A stretch of 64,000 bases of DNA, taken from NCBI GenBank assembly GCA_913778275.1, contig CAJYWN010000010.1, forward strand, positions 8,956-72,955, read 5' to 3'. Both the position numbers and the translations under genes were made by a program. Every line of letters begins with the position of its first letter. Position 1 is the first letter of the stretch. Source of the DNA: an uncultured Chryseobacterium sp. (lineage in GTDB: Bacteria; Bacteroidota; Bacteroidia; Flavobacteriales; Weeksellaceae). This document shows, piece by piece, positions 25,428-32,702 of this stretch. The notes under the pieces are model-generated. The model was not told the origin of the DNA. It was given only the letters and a program-made list of their open reading frames with translations, and searched no databases.

Positions 25428-25718
25428 ATGATAAATATAAATCAACTCAATAAAGAATTTGAAAGCCGGGTAAGATTGGGCATCATGTCCGTTCTTATGG
25501 TGAACGACTGGGTTGATTTTTCTGAAATGAAAAACCTGCTTGAAATTACGGATGGCAACCTGGCCAGCCACAGCAATGCGCTTGAAAAATCCGGATATAT
25601 TGAAGTGAAAAAAGAATTTGTAGGAAAAAAACCGAAGACTTCATACCGCGTTACACAAAGCGGAAGAGAAGCATTTACCGAACATATTAATGCATTGGAA
25701 AAATTACTGGGAAAATAA
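25428..25718 (+). CDS. Winged-helix transcriptional regulator (ArsR/MarR-like)
   Basis: 96 residues forming a single winged-helix domain. It opens with LNKEFESRVRLGIMSVLMVNDWVDFSEMKN shortened here to RLGIMSVLMVNDWVDFSEMK, has the recognition helix in TDGNLASHSNALEKSGYIEV, and a wing in KKPKTSYRVTQSGREAF. There is no ligand-binding domain. Proteins of this type regulate the adjacent membrane-protein genes in many Flavobacteria. It probably binds near the promoter at 24678 or in its own 84-bp upstream gap; no operator was recognised. Confidence 0.85.
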   Translation: MININQLNKEFESRVRLGIMSVLMVNDWVDFSEMKNLLEITDGNLASHSNALEKSGYIEVKKEFVGKKPKTSYRVTQSGREAFTEHINALEKLLGK

Positions 25719-25782
25719 GATAAATTTTTTTACAATTAAACTTTGAAATACAAAGTACTTTTAATAATTAAAAATAGAAATT

Positions 25783-26073
25783 ATGACTTTAGAAAAACAA
25801 AAAACAACCATCATCTTTGCTGTGCCCACATTATTAATGATCACTGCTTTTTTCGGAAATCTATTTGTAGAAGGCTGGAACTGGTCGCCTTTCGATTTTG
25901 CGATTGCGGCAGTATTACTTTTCGGAACCGCTTTCTTTGTCAATCTTGTCATCAGATCAAAAAAGCCATTGCTTACAAAGCTGATGATCTGCTTTATTAT
26001 TTTATTGCTTCTGGCTTTGGTGTGGATTGAGCTGGCTGTAGGAATTTTCGGAACTCCGTTCGCGGGAAGTTAA
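25783..26073 (+). CDS. Small membrane protein, 96 aa
   Basis: Three hydrophobic helices (about 12-28, 36-54 and 65-85). A short Lys-rich N-terminus (MTLEKQKTT) faces the cytoplasm by the positive-inside rule. No motif was recognised. It follows the winged-helix gene by 64 bp and precedes the COQ4-like gene by 22 bp, so it is probably in the same transcript. Confidence 0.65.
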   Translation: MTLEKQKTTIIFAVPTLLMITAFFGNLFVEGWNWSPFDFAIAAVLLFGTAFFVNLVIRSKKPLLTKLMICFIILLLLALVWIELAVGIFGTPFAGS

Positions 26074-26095
26074 ATTAATAAATAACCTATAAACT

Positions 26096-26581
26096 ATGAA
26101 AAAAATACGCGTCAAATTTCTTCTGTTCGTTTACAACAAAACCCAGAAACTCTACAGAAAATATTTTAAGAAAAAGAAAAGGCAATGGCAGTTTACCGAA
26201 AAGCAGCTGCTGGAATTTCAGGAAGATTCTTTAGGCAGGAAATTGGGTGAGTTTTATAGAAATCATGGATTCACAATGATCCCCAAAATGGAAAACCACG
26301 ATGTTCATCACCTGATCACAGGCTGCGGAACCAATTTCGAGGATGAAATCGCCATGCAGTTCCTGCTGTTGGGAAACGGAAAGCTGAATGCGCATCTCTT
26401 AGCAGCGATTTTTCTTGGAAGCATCATTTTACCGGAATATTACAGAATTTACATTAAAGCTTACAGGAAAGGACAAAACATGCGGCCTTTTCACCAGTGG
26501 GATTTCGAAGCGCTGCTATGGCAGAATTTTGAGCATCTGAAAGATTTTATTCAGCAGAAAAATGTAACCGTTTTATACTAA
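26096..26581 (+). CDS. COQ4-like protein, 161 aa
   Basis: Contains HDVHH, then exactly eleven residues (LITGCGTNFED), then Glu. This is the HDxxH-x11-E metal-binding motif of COQ4, a protein required for ubiquinone synthesis in eukaryotes and some proteobacteria. The following helical segment (IAMQFLLLGNGKLNAHLLAA) fits the same fold. The N-terminus is strongly basic (KKKKRQW). Flavobacteriia make menaquinone, so a ubiquinone role is not expected. It lies in an operon of membrane proteins, 7 bp before a DUF4173 gene. Confidence 0.72.
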   Translation: MKKIRVKFLLFVYNKTQKLYRKYFKKKKRQWQFTEKQLLEFQEDSLGRKLGEFYRNHGFTMIPKMENHDVHHLITGCGTNFEDEIAMQFLLLGNGKLNAHLLAAIFLGSIILPEYYRIYIKAYRKGQNMRPFHQWDFEALLWQNFEHLKDFIQQKNVTVLY

Positions 26582-26588
26582 ACCAATC

Positions 26589-27965
26589 ATGAAAACACAT
26601 CATTATATATTTCTCACGACTTTACTCTTCGTCATAGTATTTTATGACCAGAATGTTGGGCTTAATCTCGGAATTATCGGAGTTATCTACGCTGCGCTTA
26701 CTTTTTTCAGGACTCCTGAACGAAACAGAACGAAAACATTTATTTTTCTTTTCATAACAAGCATTCTTTCAGGTATTGCTTTTGCCTGGTACGGAGATTT
26801 TCCTTCGTTTTTGGCGGTGGCGACTTCGCTTTTATTATTAGGCTATCGCTCGAGAAACCGGAAAATGAAGATTCTTATGTTAGTCCCCGTGTTCGTGACC
26901 AACTGCTTTACGTCATTTTTCAGGATCCTGAATTTCGATGCATGGCTCCCTAAAAGAAATGTTTCCGGATTGTGGCAAAAGACGATGGCTTTTGTAATAA
27001 TTCCTTTCATTCTGATCTCTGTTTTCTTCGGAATTTACTCTGCGGGAAGCGATCATTTTGCCAGCTTATTCACCAATATTGAGCTTGATCTGAATTTCTG
27101 GCAGCTTTTGGCAATGATTGTTTTAGGTTTTTTCATCGCCTTCAATTACTGGAATTTTGCAGTTGAACGGTTTATTTACAAAAGCAACAGATTGCTTGAT
27201 AACAATTTTGGAGAAAAAGATAAAATTCAGAAGGCGACGTATTCCTTTCTTGATCTGGATGCCGAAAGAATGAGCGGTATTATTTCTTTATTTGCACTGA
27301 ATATTTTACTTGTATTTTTTATTGTTACTTACAATTACGAACAGTTTTACGAATCCGTAAAAAGTCCGGTAAAGCTTTCTGAAGAAACTCATGAGCGGGT
27401 AAATGCTGTAATCCTGTCAATTATTATGTCGATAGTGGTCATCATGTTTTACTTTAAATCCAGCTTCAATTTTGATCCGAAAGCCGGGCTCATGAGAGTT
27501 CTAGCCAAAGTCTGGATTTTCCTGAATGCAGCTCTTGTTATTTCTGCAGTGGTCAAGAATTCAGAATATATTATCAATTACGGGTTTACCTATAAAAGAA
27601 TGGGAGTTTATGCATTTTTAATTTTAGCGTTAATCGGTTTGCTGACCACGTTTATAAAAATTCAGAAACAAAAAAGAAACGTTTTCCTTTTCAATACAAT
27701 GGCCTGGTATATTTACGGCGTTATCCTCGTTTGCAGCTACATCAATTGGGGCGGAATCATCACTTCCGAAAATATGAAACGTAAAGATTTTGTGGCAGAA
27801 TATCATTTAAGGGAAATAAACTTCAGCGAAAGGCATCTCTTGAAATATGCCGAAGAAAACCGGGATTATCGGTTAAAATCTGAAGTTTTAAATCTGAAGA
27901 GAGTAAAATTCCAGCAAAATGAAAAATTTCTTTCTAAGGTTCTGTATTATCAGGATTTGAAATAA
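26589..27965 (+). CDS. DUF4173-type integral membrane protein, 458 aa
   Basis: About ten to eleven hydrophobic segments fill residues 5-395, followed by a charged cytoplasmic tail of about 60 residues. The recognisable DUF4173 (DUF4153-like) features are the mid-protein run SLFALNILLVFFIVTYNYE and ERVNAVILSIIMSIVVI. Within the tail is a basic segment (REINFSERHLLKYAEENR). Function is unknown; the family often neighbours winged-helix regulators like the one at 25428. It is the last gene of the operon and is followed by a strong hairpin. Confidence 0.8.
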   Translation: MKTHHYIFLTTLLFVIVFYDQNVGLNLGIIGVIYAALTFFRTPERNRTKTFIFLFITSILSGIAFAWYGDFPSFLAVATSLLLLGYRSRNRKMKILMLVPVFVTNCFTSFFRILNFDAWLPKRNVSGLWQKTMAFVIIPFILISVFFGIYSAGSDHFASLFTNIELDLNFWQLLAMIVLGFFIAFNYWNFAVERFIYKSNRLLDNNFGEKDKIQKATYSFLDLDAERMSGIISLFALNILLVFFIVTYNYEQFYESVKSPVKLSEETHERVNAVILSIIMSIVVIMFYFKSSFNFDPKAGLMRVLAKVWIFLNAALVISAVVKNSEYIINYGFTYKRMGVYAFLILALIGLLTTFIKIQKQKRNVFLFNTMAWYIYGVILVCSYINWGGIITSENMKRKDFVAEYHLREINFSERHLLKYAEENRDYRLKSEVLNLKRVKFQQNEKFLSKVLYYQDLK

Positions 27966-27979
27966 GTTGATCGTTGTTC

Positions 27980-28011
27980 AAACCTCACAGGTATTGAAAC
28001 CTGTGAGGTTT
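27980..28011. repeat. Dispersed AACCTCACAGGT hairpin, likely transcription stop
   Basis: A perfect 13-bp inverted repeat (27980-27992 and 27999-28011, arm AAACCTCACAGGT). Hairpins of this sequence are widespread between genes in Bacteroidetes. It lies 15 bp after a stop codon, but no long T-run follows. Confidence 0.75.
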
Positions 28012-28051
28012 AATTGTGTGTAAAAACTTTAATTATAATCAATTTTAAAAA

Positions 28052-28741
28052 ATGATAAGAGAGTTAAAAAGTAACCACAGATTTGAAATCACTTTTGTGT
28101 TGATTTTAATGACACTTTTTTGTTTTAGTCTTTCACTTTTCAGATATTACATCACCGAGACCAAAGTATTTTTGTTTCTCAACTGGAATTTATTCCTTGC
28201 CTGGATTCCGTTTTTTATCAGCAGTTGTTTAATCATTTTTAAGATCAGAACCAAATGGTCTCTGGTGATGGCCATAGCGGTTTGGATTGTATTTTTCCCG
28301 AACTCACCATACATCCTTACCGATCTTTTCCACCTGAAAAGCAGAAATTCCATACCGATATGGTACGATCTCGTCGTTATTCTTTCCTATGCCTGGACCG
28401 GCTTATTCTGTGGCTTCGTAAGTCTGCTGGACATTGAAAAATTACTGTCAGATTATTATAAGAAATCAGCCATCAACATTATTACCATTTCATTTTTATT
28501 TCTTACCAGCTTCGGAGTGTATCTGGGAAGATTCCTACGGTGGAACAGCTGGGATGTTTTAAGCAATCCATTTGGTCTTTTTAATGATATTTTAGTAAGA
28601 ATTGTTTATCCTATGAACCATTCACAGACTTGGGGCGTAACAGTTTTTATGGGAGTAATGCTTAATTTTATGTACTTTATGATGAAATCTGTAAGAAATC
28701 TCAACAGGGAAGCATCTGCCATAAAAAATCGGCAAGCCTGA
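28052..28741 (+). CDS. DUF1361 domain integral membrane protein, 229 aa
   Basis: Six to seven hydrophobic segments. The family's conserved loop PNSPYILTDLFHL follows the third segment, and later NSWDVLSNPFGLF is also characteristic. Short basic loops on one side give a clear topology. Function is unknown. It sits 40 bp after the dispersed hairpin and upstream of a lipoprotein gene. A single transcript with the lipoprotein is possible, since no terminator was seen between them. Confidence 0.82.
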   Translation: MIRELKSNHRFEITFVLILMTLFCFSLSLFRYYITETKVFLFLNWNLFLAWIPFFISSCLIIFKIRTKWSLVMAIAVWIVFFPNSPYILTDLFHLKSRNSIPIWYDLVVILSYAWTGLFCGFVSLLDIEKLLSDYYKKSAINIITISFLFLTSFGVYLGRFLRWNSWDVLSNPFGLFNDILVRIVYPMNHSQTWGVTVFMGVMLNFMYFMMKSVRNLNREASAIKNRQA

Positions 28742-28840
28742 TTTTTCTCTGTTAAAGATATGGGCCAATGGAACAATTTTCGCTTCTCTATAAACTTTAA
28801 AAAAAGGCCGACAGGCTTATACAATTCAAAAATAGGTATT

Positions 28841-29386
28841 ATGAAAAAATTATTTTTGCTCATTCCGCTTGTTATGCTTTCTTGTAAAAAAGAATCATCC
28901 GTTACGGAAACGCAGAATCAGGATACAGATTCCTTATCTGCCGTTCAGCAGCCTGCTCCGGCAGGAAACACAGATTCTGAAGCTTTAAAAATAAAAGACT
29001 CCATCATCAATAATGCCCCAAAAACGAAAGAAGTGCTTCGTACCGGTGTCATGAGAGAAGTAAAGGACGGGCAGATTATTAGAACTGTTGACGGTGAGCG
29101 GTTACCAATAACATTAGGAGAAGAATTTACCGGTGAAAATCAGGAACTCGTACTTAAGATCACTGATTTCGGAAATTCTCAGATAAAGGCCAGAATTTCA
29201 ACAAAAGAAAAAGATTTTAATATCAGATTCAACCAGATCAAATTACCGAATGGCGATTATGACGGACCTTTCAGCAGAGACCTTACGTATGATATCAAAG
29301 AAAAAGGTGAGGTATGGCTCATCATCGGTAAAAGCAATATGGCTTCGGGAAATACCAAAGGTAATTTCAATGTAAGCATAGAGTGA
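28841..29386 (+). CDS. Probable lipoprotein, 181 aa
   Basis: The start at 28841 gives a classic lipoprotein signal: MKKLFLLIPLVMLSC, with Cys at residue 15. A Ser/Thr/Gln-rich linker (about 18-50) leads to a C-terminal beta-rich domain of about 110 residues (TLGEEFTGENQELVLKITD to the end) with no recognised fold. The longer in-frame extension back to 28760 would place the signal internally and is rejected. It probably lies in the outer or inner membrane facing the periplasm. Confidence 0.75.
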   Translation: MKKLFLLIPLVMLSCKKESSVTETQNQDTDSLSAVQQPAPAGNTDSEALKIKDSIINNAPKTKEVLRTGVMREVKDGQIIRTVDGERLPITLGEEFTGENQELVLKITDFGNSQIKARISTKEKDFNIRFNQIKLPNGDYDGPFSRDLTYDIKEKGEVWLIIGKSNMASGNTKGNFNVSIE

Positions 29387-29436
29387 TTTTAACATTTTGG
29401 TACAGTTTCTGCTTCCAACACTTTAAAATTATCATT

Positions 29437-29949
29437 ATGAAAAATATCATTTTGACAGCGGCAGTAGCTTCAGTGGCTATGGTAAGCTGCGGCACCGTGC
29501 AGTCGTTGGTTCAGAATACATTCCCTTATACAGCTAATGTTTTGATTTCAACTGGCGTTCCTGCAAATAAGGAAGTTTCTTCCACCGCTACGGCATCTAA
29601 TGTTCAGACCTGGTTCGGAGGAAATAACAATGCTAAGATAAAAGATGTACGAATTTCAGATGCCAAAGTGTCTGTAGTGTCACCATCAGGAGGAAATTTA
29701 AGCGCATTAAAATCGATAAAGGTATATATATCATCGAGTGGAACGGGTGAAAGACTGGTTGCTTCAAGAACCAATATTTCCACCGATGCCTCAAGTCTTA
29801 CGCTGGATCTGGAAAACTCGGGTTATTTGGATGAAGTTGTAAAAAGCACAGGCGTTACCGTAAGAACAGTGTATGAGCTGAAAAATCAGACAAGTTCAGA
29901 CATGAATCTCAGAATAGCACTTAACTTCAGCAGTATCCCTGCGAGTTAG
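29437..29949 (+). CDS. Probable lipoprotein, 170 aa
   Basis: The start at 29437 gives the signal MKNIILTAAVASVAMVSC with lipobox Cys at 18; the extension to 29383 is rejected. The mature part is Ser/Thr/Val-rich and predicted all-beta, with motifs such as KIKDVRISDAKVSVVSPSG and LKSIKVYISSSGTGERLVAS. No catalytic motif was seen. It may be an envelope protein of the same general class as the preceding lipoprotein, from which it is separated by 50 bp. A terminator follows. Confidence 0.75.
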   Translation: MKNIILTAAVASVAMVSCGTVQSLVQNTFPYTANVLISTGVPANKEVSSTATASNVQTWFGGNNNAKIKDVRISDAKVSVVSPSGGNLSALKSIKVYISSSGTGERLVASRTNISTDASSLTLDLENSGYLDEVVKSTGVTVRTVYELKNQTSSDMNLRIALNFSSIPAS

Positions 29950-29971
29950 TTTTTTTATAAAAGTTTATTTG

Positions 29972-30003
29972 AAAAACGTCTTTCAGCTTTGAAAGACGTT
30001 TTT
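29972..30003. terminator. Bidirectional terminator between convergent genes
   Basis: A perfect 14-bp inverted repeat (AAAAACGTCTTTCA at 29972-29985 with its complement at 29990-30003, loop GCTT). Poly-A and poly-T ends serve both strands. Confidence 0.88.
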
Positions 30004-30019
30004 ATATGTATGGCTTAAA

Positions 30020-30703
30020 CTATTTGAAATCTACCAGTTCAACATCAAAAATAAGCGTTGCTCCGGGAGGAATTACGCCACCTGCTCCGTTATCTCCGTA
30101 AGCAAGATCAGACGGAATGTAGAATCTGTACTTCGCCCCTTTGGACATCAGCTGGATTCCTTCCGTCCACCCTTTAATCACTCCGGAAATGTTCAGCTCA
30201 ATTGGTTTTCCGCCGTTTTTATCGGTAGAATCGAATACGGTTCCGTCCATCAGTTTTCCGGTGTATGTTACTGTTGCTGTACTTGAAGCGGCAGGTTTTG
30301 TTTTTCCGTCGCCTTCTTTCAGAACTTCGTACTGCAAGCCGCTTGCTGTGGTTTTAATATTTTTGTTAAGCTTGTTTTTAGCTAAAAAATCAGCACCTTT
30401 CTTTTTGTTCTCTTCTGCTTTTAATTTGGCTTCAGCCTGCTTTTTTTCATTCTGCTTCTGCATGAAATTCTGCATGAAGGTGCCCATTTCTTCTTTAGGA
30501 AATAAACTTGCCTTTTCTCCAAAAGCATCTTTGAATCCCTGCGCCAATAGTTCAGGATCTGCAGGAAAGCCTTGTTTTTTCATGTTTTCGGCAATATCAA
30601 GACCGATATAATAAGAAGCTTTTTGCTCGTCGGTATACGATTTCTGAGCAAATGCAAGTTGTGCTCCTGTTAAAAGGGCTAACGTAAATAATGTTTTTTT
30701 CAT
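30020..30703 (-). CDS. FKBP-type peptidyl-prolyl cis-trans isomerase, periplasmic
   Basis: 227 residues. Signal peptide MKKTLFTLALLTGAQLAFAQ. An N-terminal dimerisation helix region of the FKBP_N kind (about 22-110; SYYIGLDIAENMKKQGF, then a Lys/Glu-rich helix) precedes the FKBP domain (about 120-227). Conserved active-site residues are in VTYTGKLMDGTVFDSTD, GVIKGWTEGIQLM, GAKYRFYIPSDLAYG and IPPGATLIFDVEL. It speeds proline isomerisation during folding of exported proteins, as FkpA or Mip does. It is 29 bp downstream of dtd in the same direction. Confidence 0.93.
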   Translation of the reverse strand: MKKTLFTLALLTGAQLAFAQKSYTDEQKASYYIGLDIAENMKKQGFPADPELLAQGFKDAFGEKASLFPKEEMGTFMQNFMQKQNEKKQAEAKLKAEENKKKGADFLAKNKLNKNIKTTASGLQYEVLKEGDGKTKPAASSTATVTYTGKLMDGTVFDSTDKNGGKPIELNISGVIKGWTEGIQLMSKGAKYRFYIPSDLAYGDNGAGGVIPPGATLIFDVELVDFK

Positions 30704-30732
30704 TGGTATTGTAAAATATATTTTCTGCGAAT

Positions 30733-31182
30733 TTAAGCTTTTGTAACGGAATCCATCACAATTGTAACGGGTCCGTCATTAATTAACGAAACTTTCATGT
30801 CGGCACCGAAGATGCCGCTCTCGGTTTTCAGTCCGGATTTTGAGATTTCCTTTTTAAAATAATCAAACAGTGGAATGGCTTTATCAGGCTTTGCGGCTTT
30901 GATAAAAGAAGGTCTGTTTCCTTTTTTGTAATCGGCTATCAACGTAAACTGACTGATGCAGAGAATTTCTCCTTTAATATCCTGCACGGAAAGGTTGAGC
31001 TTTCCATCTTCATCCCCGAAAATTCTGAGATTGAGTATTTTCTGAACGAGCCAGTCTGCATCGGTTTCCGTGTCGTTTTCATCAATGCCGACAAGAAGCA
31101 TCAGCCCTTTTCCGATTTCGCCAACAATATTCCCGTCTACTTTTACATGAGATTCTGATACTCTTTGAATGACTGCTTTCAT
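30733..31182 (-). CDS. dtd: D-aminoacyl-tRNA deacylase
   Basis: Removes D-amino acids (and glycine from tRNA-Ala) from mischarged tRNAs. 149 residues, normal length. Family motifs are MKAVIQRVSESHVKVDG at the N-terminus, the catalytic ILCISQFTLIADYKKGNRPSF, and the cross-subunit LINDGPVTIVMDS (Gly-Pro motif). Its start overlaps the stop of the upstream lipoprotein gene (TAATG, 1 bp), indicating coupling. Confidence 0.95.
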   Translation of the reverse strand: MKAVIQRVSESHVKVDGNIVGEIGKGLMLLVGIDENDTETDADWLVQKILNLRIFGDEDGKLNLSVQDIKGEILCISQFTLIADYKKGNRPSFIKAAKPDKAIPLFDYFKKEISKSGLKTESGIFGADMKVSLINDGPVTIVMDSVTKA

Positions 31183-31634
31183 TAATACGTAACATTTAAA
31201 ATTTTCCCCGAAGGATCATAATTGTAAAGATAGGTTTTAGGCTGTACATTGGCTACGGCGGTAGGCTGGCCTGTTAATAAAATCCATTGGGCGTTGTCTT
31301 TCGGGCAAACAATTCTGATATTGTCCTGAACTTCTAAGGTTGTATTGCTGTCGGGACAGATGTGGGGAGCATTACGGTCATAAACTTTAAAGGTAGTATC
31401 GGAAGATCTTACCACGATAAGTCCTCTTGTACCGGACTGTTGTTCATTGATGTAGACCCATCCTCCAACCTGGTTCAGCGGGTAATAGGCAGGAAGATTA
31501 AGATTAAGGGTGACGTTAATGGGATTATTCGGGAAGCAACTTACGGTATCTTCCGTACTGCCGCAGGATTTTATTGCTAAATTACTGAAAATCAATAATG
31601 TGATTAAAGATAATATTGAAAAAGTTTTTTTCAT
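31182..31634 (-). CDS. Lipoprotein with degenerate Rieske-like domain, 150 aa
   Basis: Signal sequence with lipobox Cys near residue 24 (SNLAIKSC). The mature part follows the outline of Bacteroidetes Rieske ferredoxin-like proteins: FKVYDRNAPHICPDSNTT, then IRIVCPKDNAQWILLTGQP. However the CxH...CxxH ligand set is incomplete: the first loop reads APHIC and the second CPKD, with no second His. It probably cannot hold a [2Fe-2S] cluster. The Rieske relation is inferred by eye. It is upstream of and overlapping dtd. Confidence 0.7.
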   Translation of the reverse strand: MKKTFSILSLITLLIFSNLAIKSCGSTEDTVSCFPNNPINVTLNLNLPAYYPLNQVGGWVYINEQQSGTRGLIVVRSSDTTFKVYDRNAPHICPDSNTTLEVQDNIRIVCPKDNAQWILLTGQPTAVANVQPKTYLYNYDPSGKILNVTY

Positions 31635-31651
31635 TTCAATTTAAATTTTTA

Positions 31652-31659
31652 TATATTTG
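31652..31659 (+). promoter_or_regulatory. -7 promoter element of greA
   Basis: TATATTTG matches TAnnTTTG. It predicts a leader of about 80 nt containing the hairpin listed next. No clear TTTG -33 box. Confidence 0.5.
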
Positions 31660-31691
31660 TAGAAATTAAACGATTACAACTCGAAAACATT

Positions 31692-31718
31692 GTCCGGCAA
31701 ATGTCGGATTATTTTTTT
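31692..31718 (+). terminator. Terminator-like hairpin in the greA leader
   Basis: GTCCGG (31692-31697) pairs with TCGGAT (31704-31709), with two wobbles, and is followed by TATTTTTTTAT. It lies between the predicted promoter and the greA start, where an intrinsic terminator would act as an attenuator. Confidence 0.5.
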
Positions 31719-31743
31719 ATACTAAAACTAAATTTTGAAAATT

Positions 31744-32214
31744 ATGGCAAGCTATGTTACAAAGGAGGGATTAGACAAAATGAAAGCTGAGCTGGAGCAG
31801 TTGGAAACTGTGGAAAGACCAAAAATTACCCAACAGATTGCAGAAGCAAGAGACAAGGGAGATTTGTCTGAAAACGCTGAGTATGATGCCGCGAAAGAAG
31901 CCCAGGGAATGCTTGAAATGAGAATTTCGAAGCTGAAAGATGTTATTGCTACTTCCAAGATCATAGACGAAAGTCAGCTGGATACTTCAAAAGTTTCTAT
32001 TCTTACCACAGTAAGATTGATGAATAATGCCACTAAAAAAGAACAGGTTTTTACCTTGGTTCCCGATAACGAAAGCGATCTTAAAGCAGGAAAGATTTCT
32101 GTCAATACCCCGATTGCAAAAGGGCTTTTAGGGAAAGCTGTTGGCGAGACTGCGGATATTACTTTGCCTAACGGAAACAAGCTTTCTTTTGAAGTGTTGG
32201 AAATTACCCTTTAA
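31744..32214 (+). CDS. greA: Transcription elongation factor GreA
   Basis: Rescues backtracked RNA polymerase by stimulating transcript cleavage. 156 residues from the ATG at 31744; a TTG three codons earlier is not needed. N-terminal coiled coil with the tip acidic residues in ARDKGDLSENAEYDAAKEAQ (Asp/Glu at about 41-44), and the C-terminal FKBP-like domain with VSVNTPIAKGLLGKAVGE's core NTPIAKGLLGKAVGETADI. It is followed 36 bp later by the HIT gene. Confidence 0.95.
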   Translation: MASYVTKEGLDKMKAELEQLETVERPKITQQIAEARDKGDLSENAEYDAAKEAQGMLEMRISKLKDVIATSKIIDESQLDTSKVSILTTVRLMNNATKKEQVFTLVPDNESDLKAGKISVNTPIAKGLLGKAVGETADITLPNGNKLSFEVLEITL

Positions 32215-32250
32215 TTCAAAACAATAATTTCAATCTCTAATACGTAAGAA

Positions 32251-32640
32251 ATGAGTACAATATTCACAAAGATCATCAATGGCGAAATTCCCTCGTACAA
32301 AATTGCCGAAGATGAAAACTTTATCGCTTTTCTTGATGCAATGCCTCTGGTAAAAGGACATACTTTAGTGGTTCCCAAAAAGGAAGTAGACCTTATCTTT
32401 GATCTGGAAAGTGAAGAATATAAAAATCTTTGGGGTTTTACTCAGGACATTGCTAAAAAAATAAAGACAGCAATACCGTGTGTACGGGTTGGAGTGGCAG
32501 TGGTAGGACTTGAGGTTCCCCATGCCCATATTCATCTCATTCCCCTAAACCAAGTGGAAGATATGAATTTCAGAAATGAGAGACTGAAATTGTCAGCTGA
32601 AGAATATACTGAAATTCAGAACTCTATTATCAATTCTTAA
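32251..32640 (+). CDS. HIT family protein (nucleotide hydrolase/transferase)
   Basis: 129 residues. The histidine triad is HAHIHLIPL near residue 98, preceded by the family's IFTKIINGEIPSYKIAED start and GHTLVVPKKEVD. HINT-branch enzymes hydrolyse aminoacyl- or nucleoside phosphoramidates. Unusually for the family the second half has VGVAVVGLEVPHAHIH. It is probably cotranscribed with greA, and a terminator follows. Confidence 0.92.
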   Translation: MSTIFTKIINGEIPSYKIAEDENFIAFLDAMPLVKGHTLVVPKKEVDLIFDLESEEYKNLWGFTQDIAKKIKTAIPCVRVGVAVVGLEVPHAHIHLIPLNQVEDMNFRNERLKLSAEEYTEIQNSIINS

Positions 32641-32648
32641 AAAACAGT

Positions 32649-32671
32649 AAACTCGTAATTTTTACGGGTTT
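32649..32671 (+). terminator. Terminator after the HIT gene
   Basis: AAACTCGTAA (32649-32658) pairs with TTACGGGTTT (32662-32671), one G-U, loop TTT, followed by ATTTAATC. Confidence 0.65.
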
Positions 32672-32702
32672 ATTTAATCTATACTTATATCTATATATAA
32701 TA

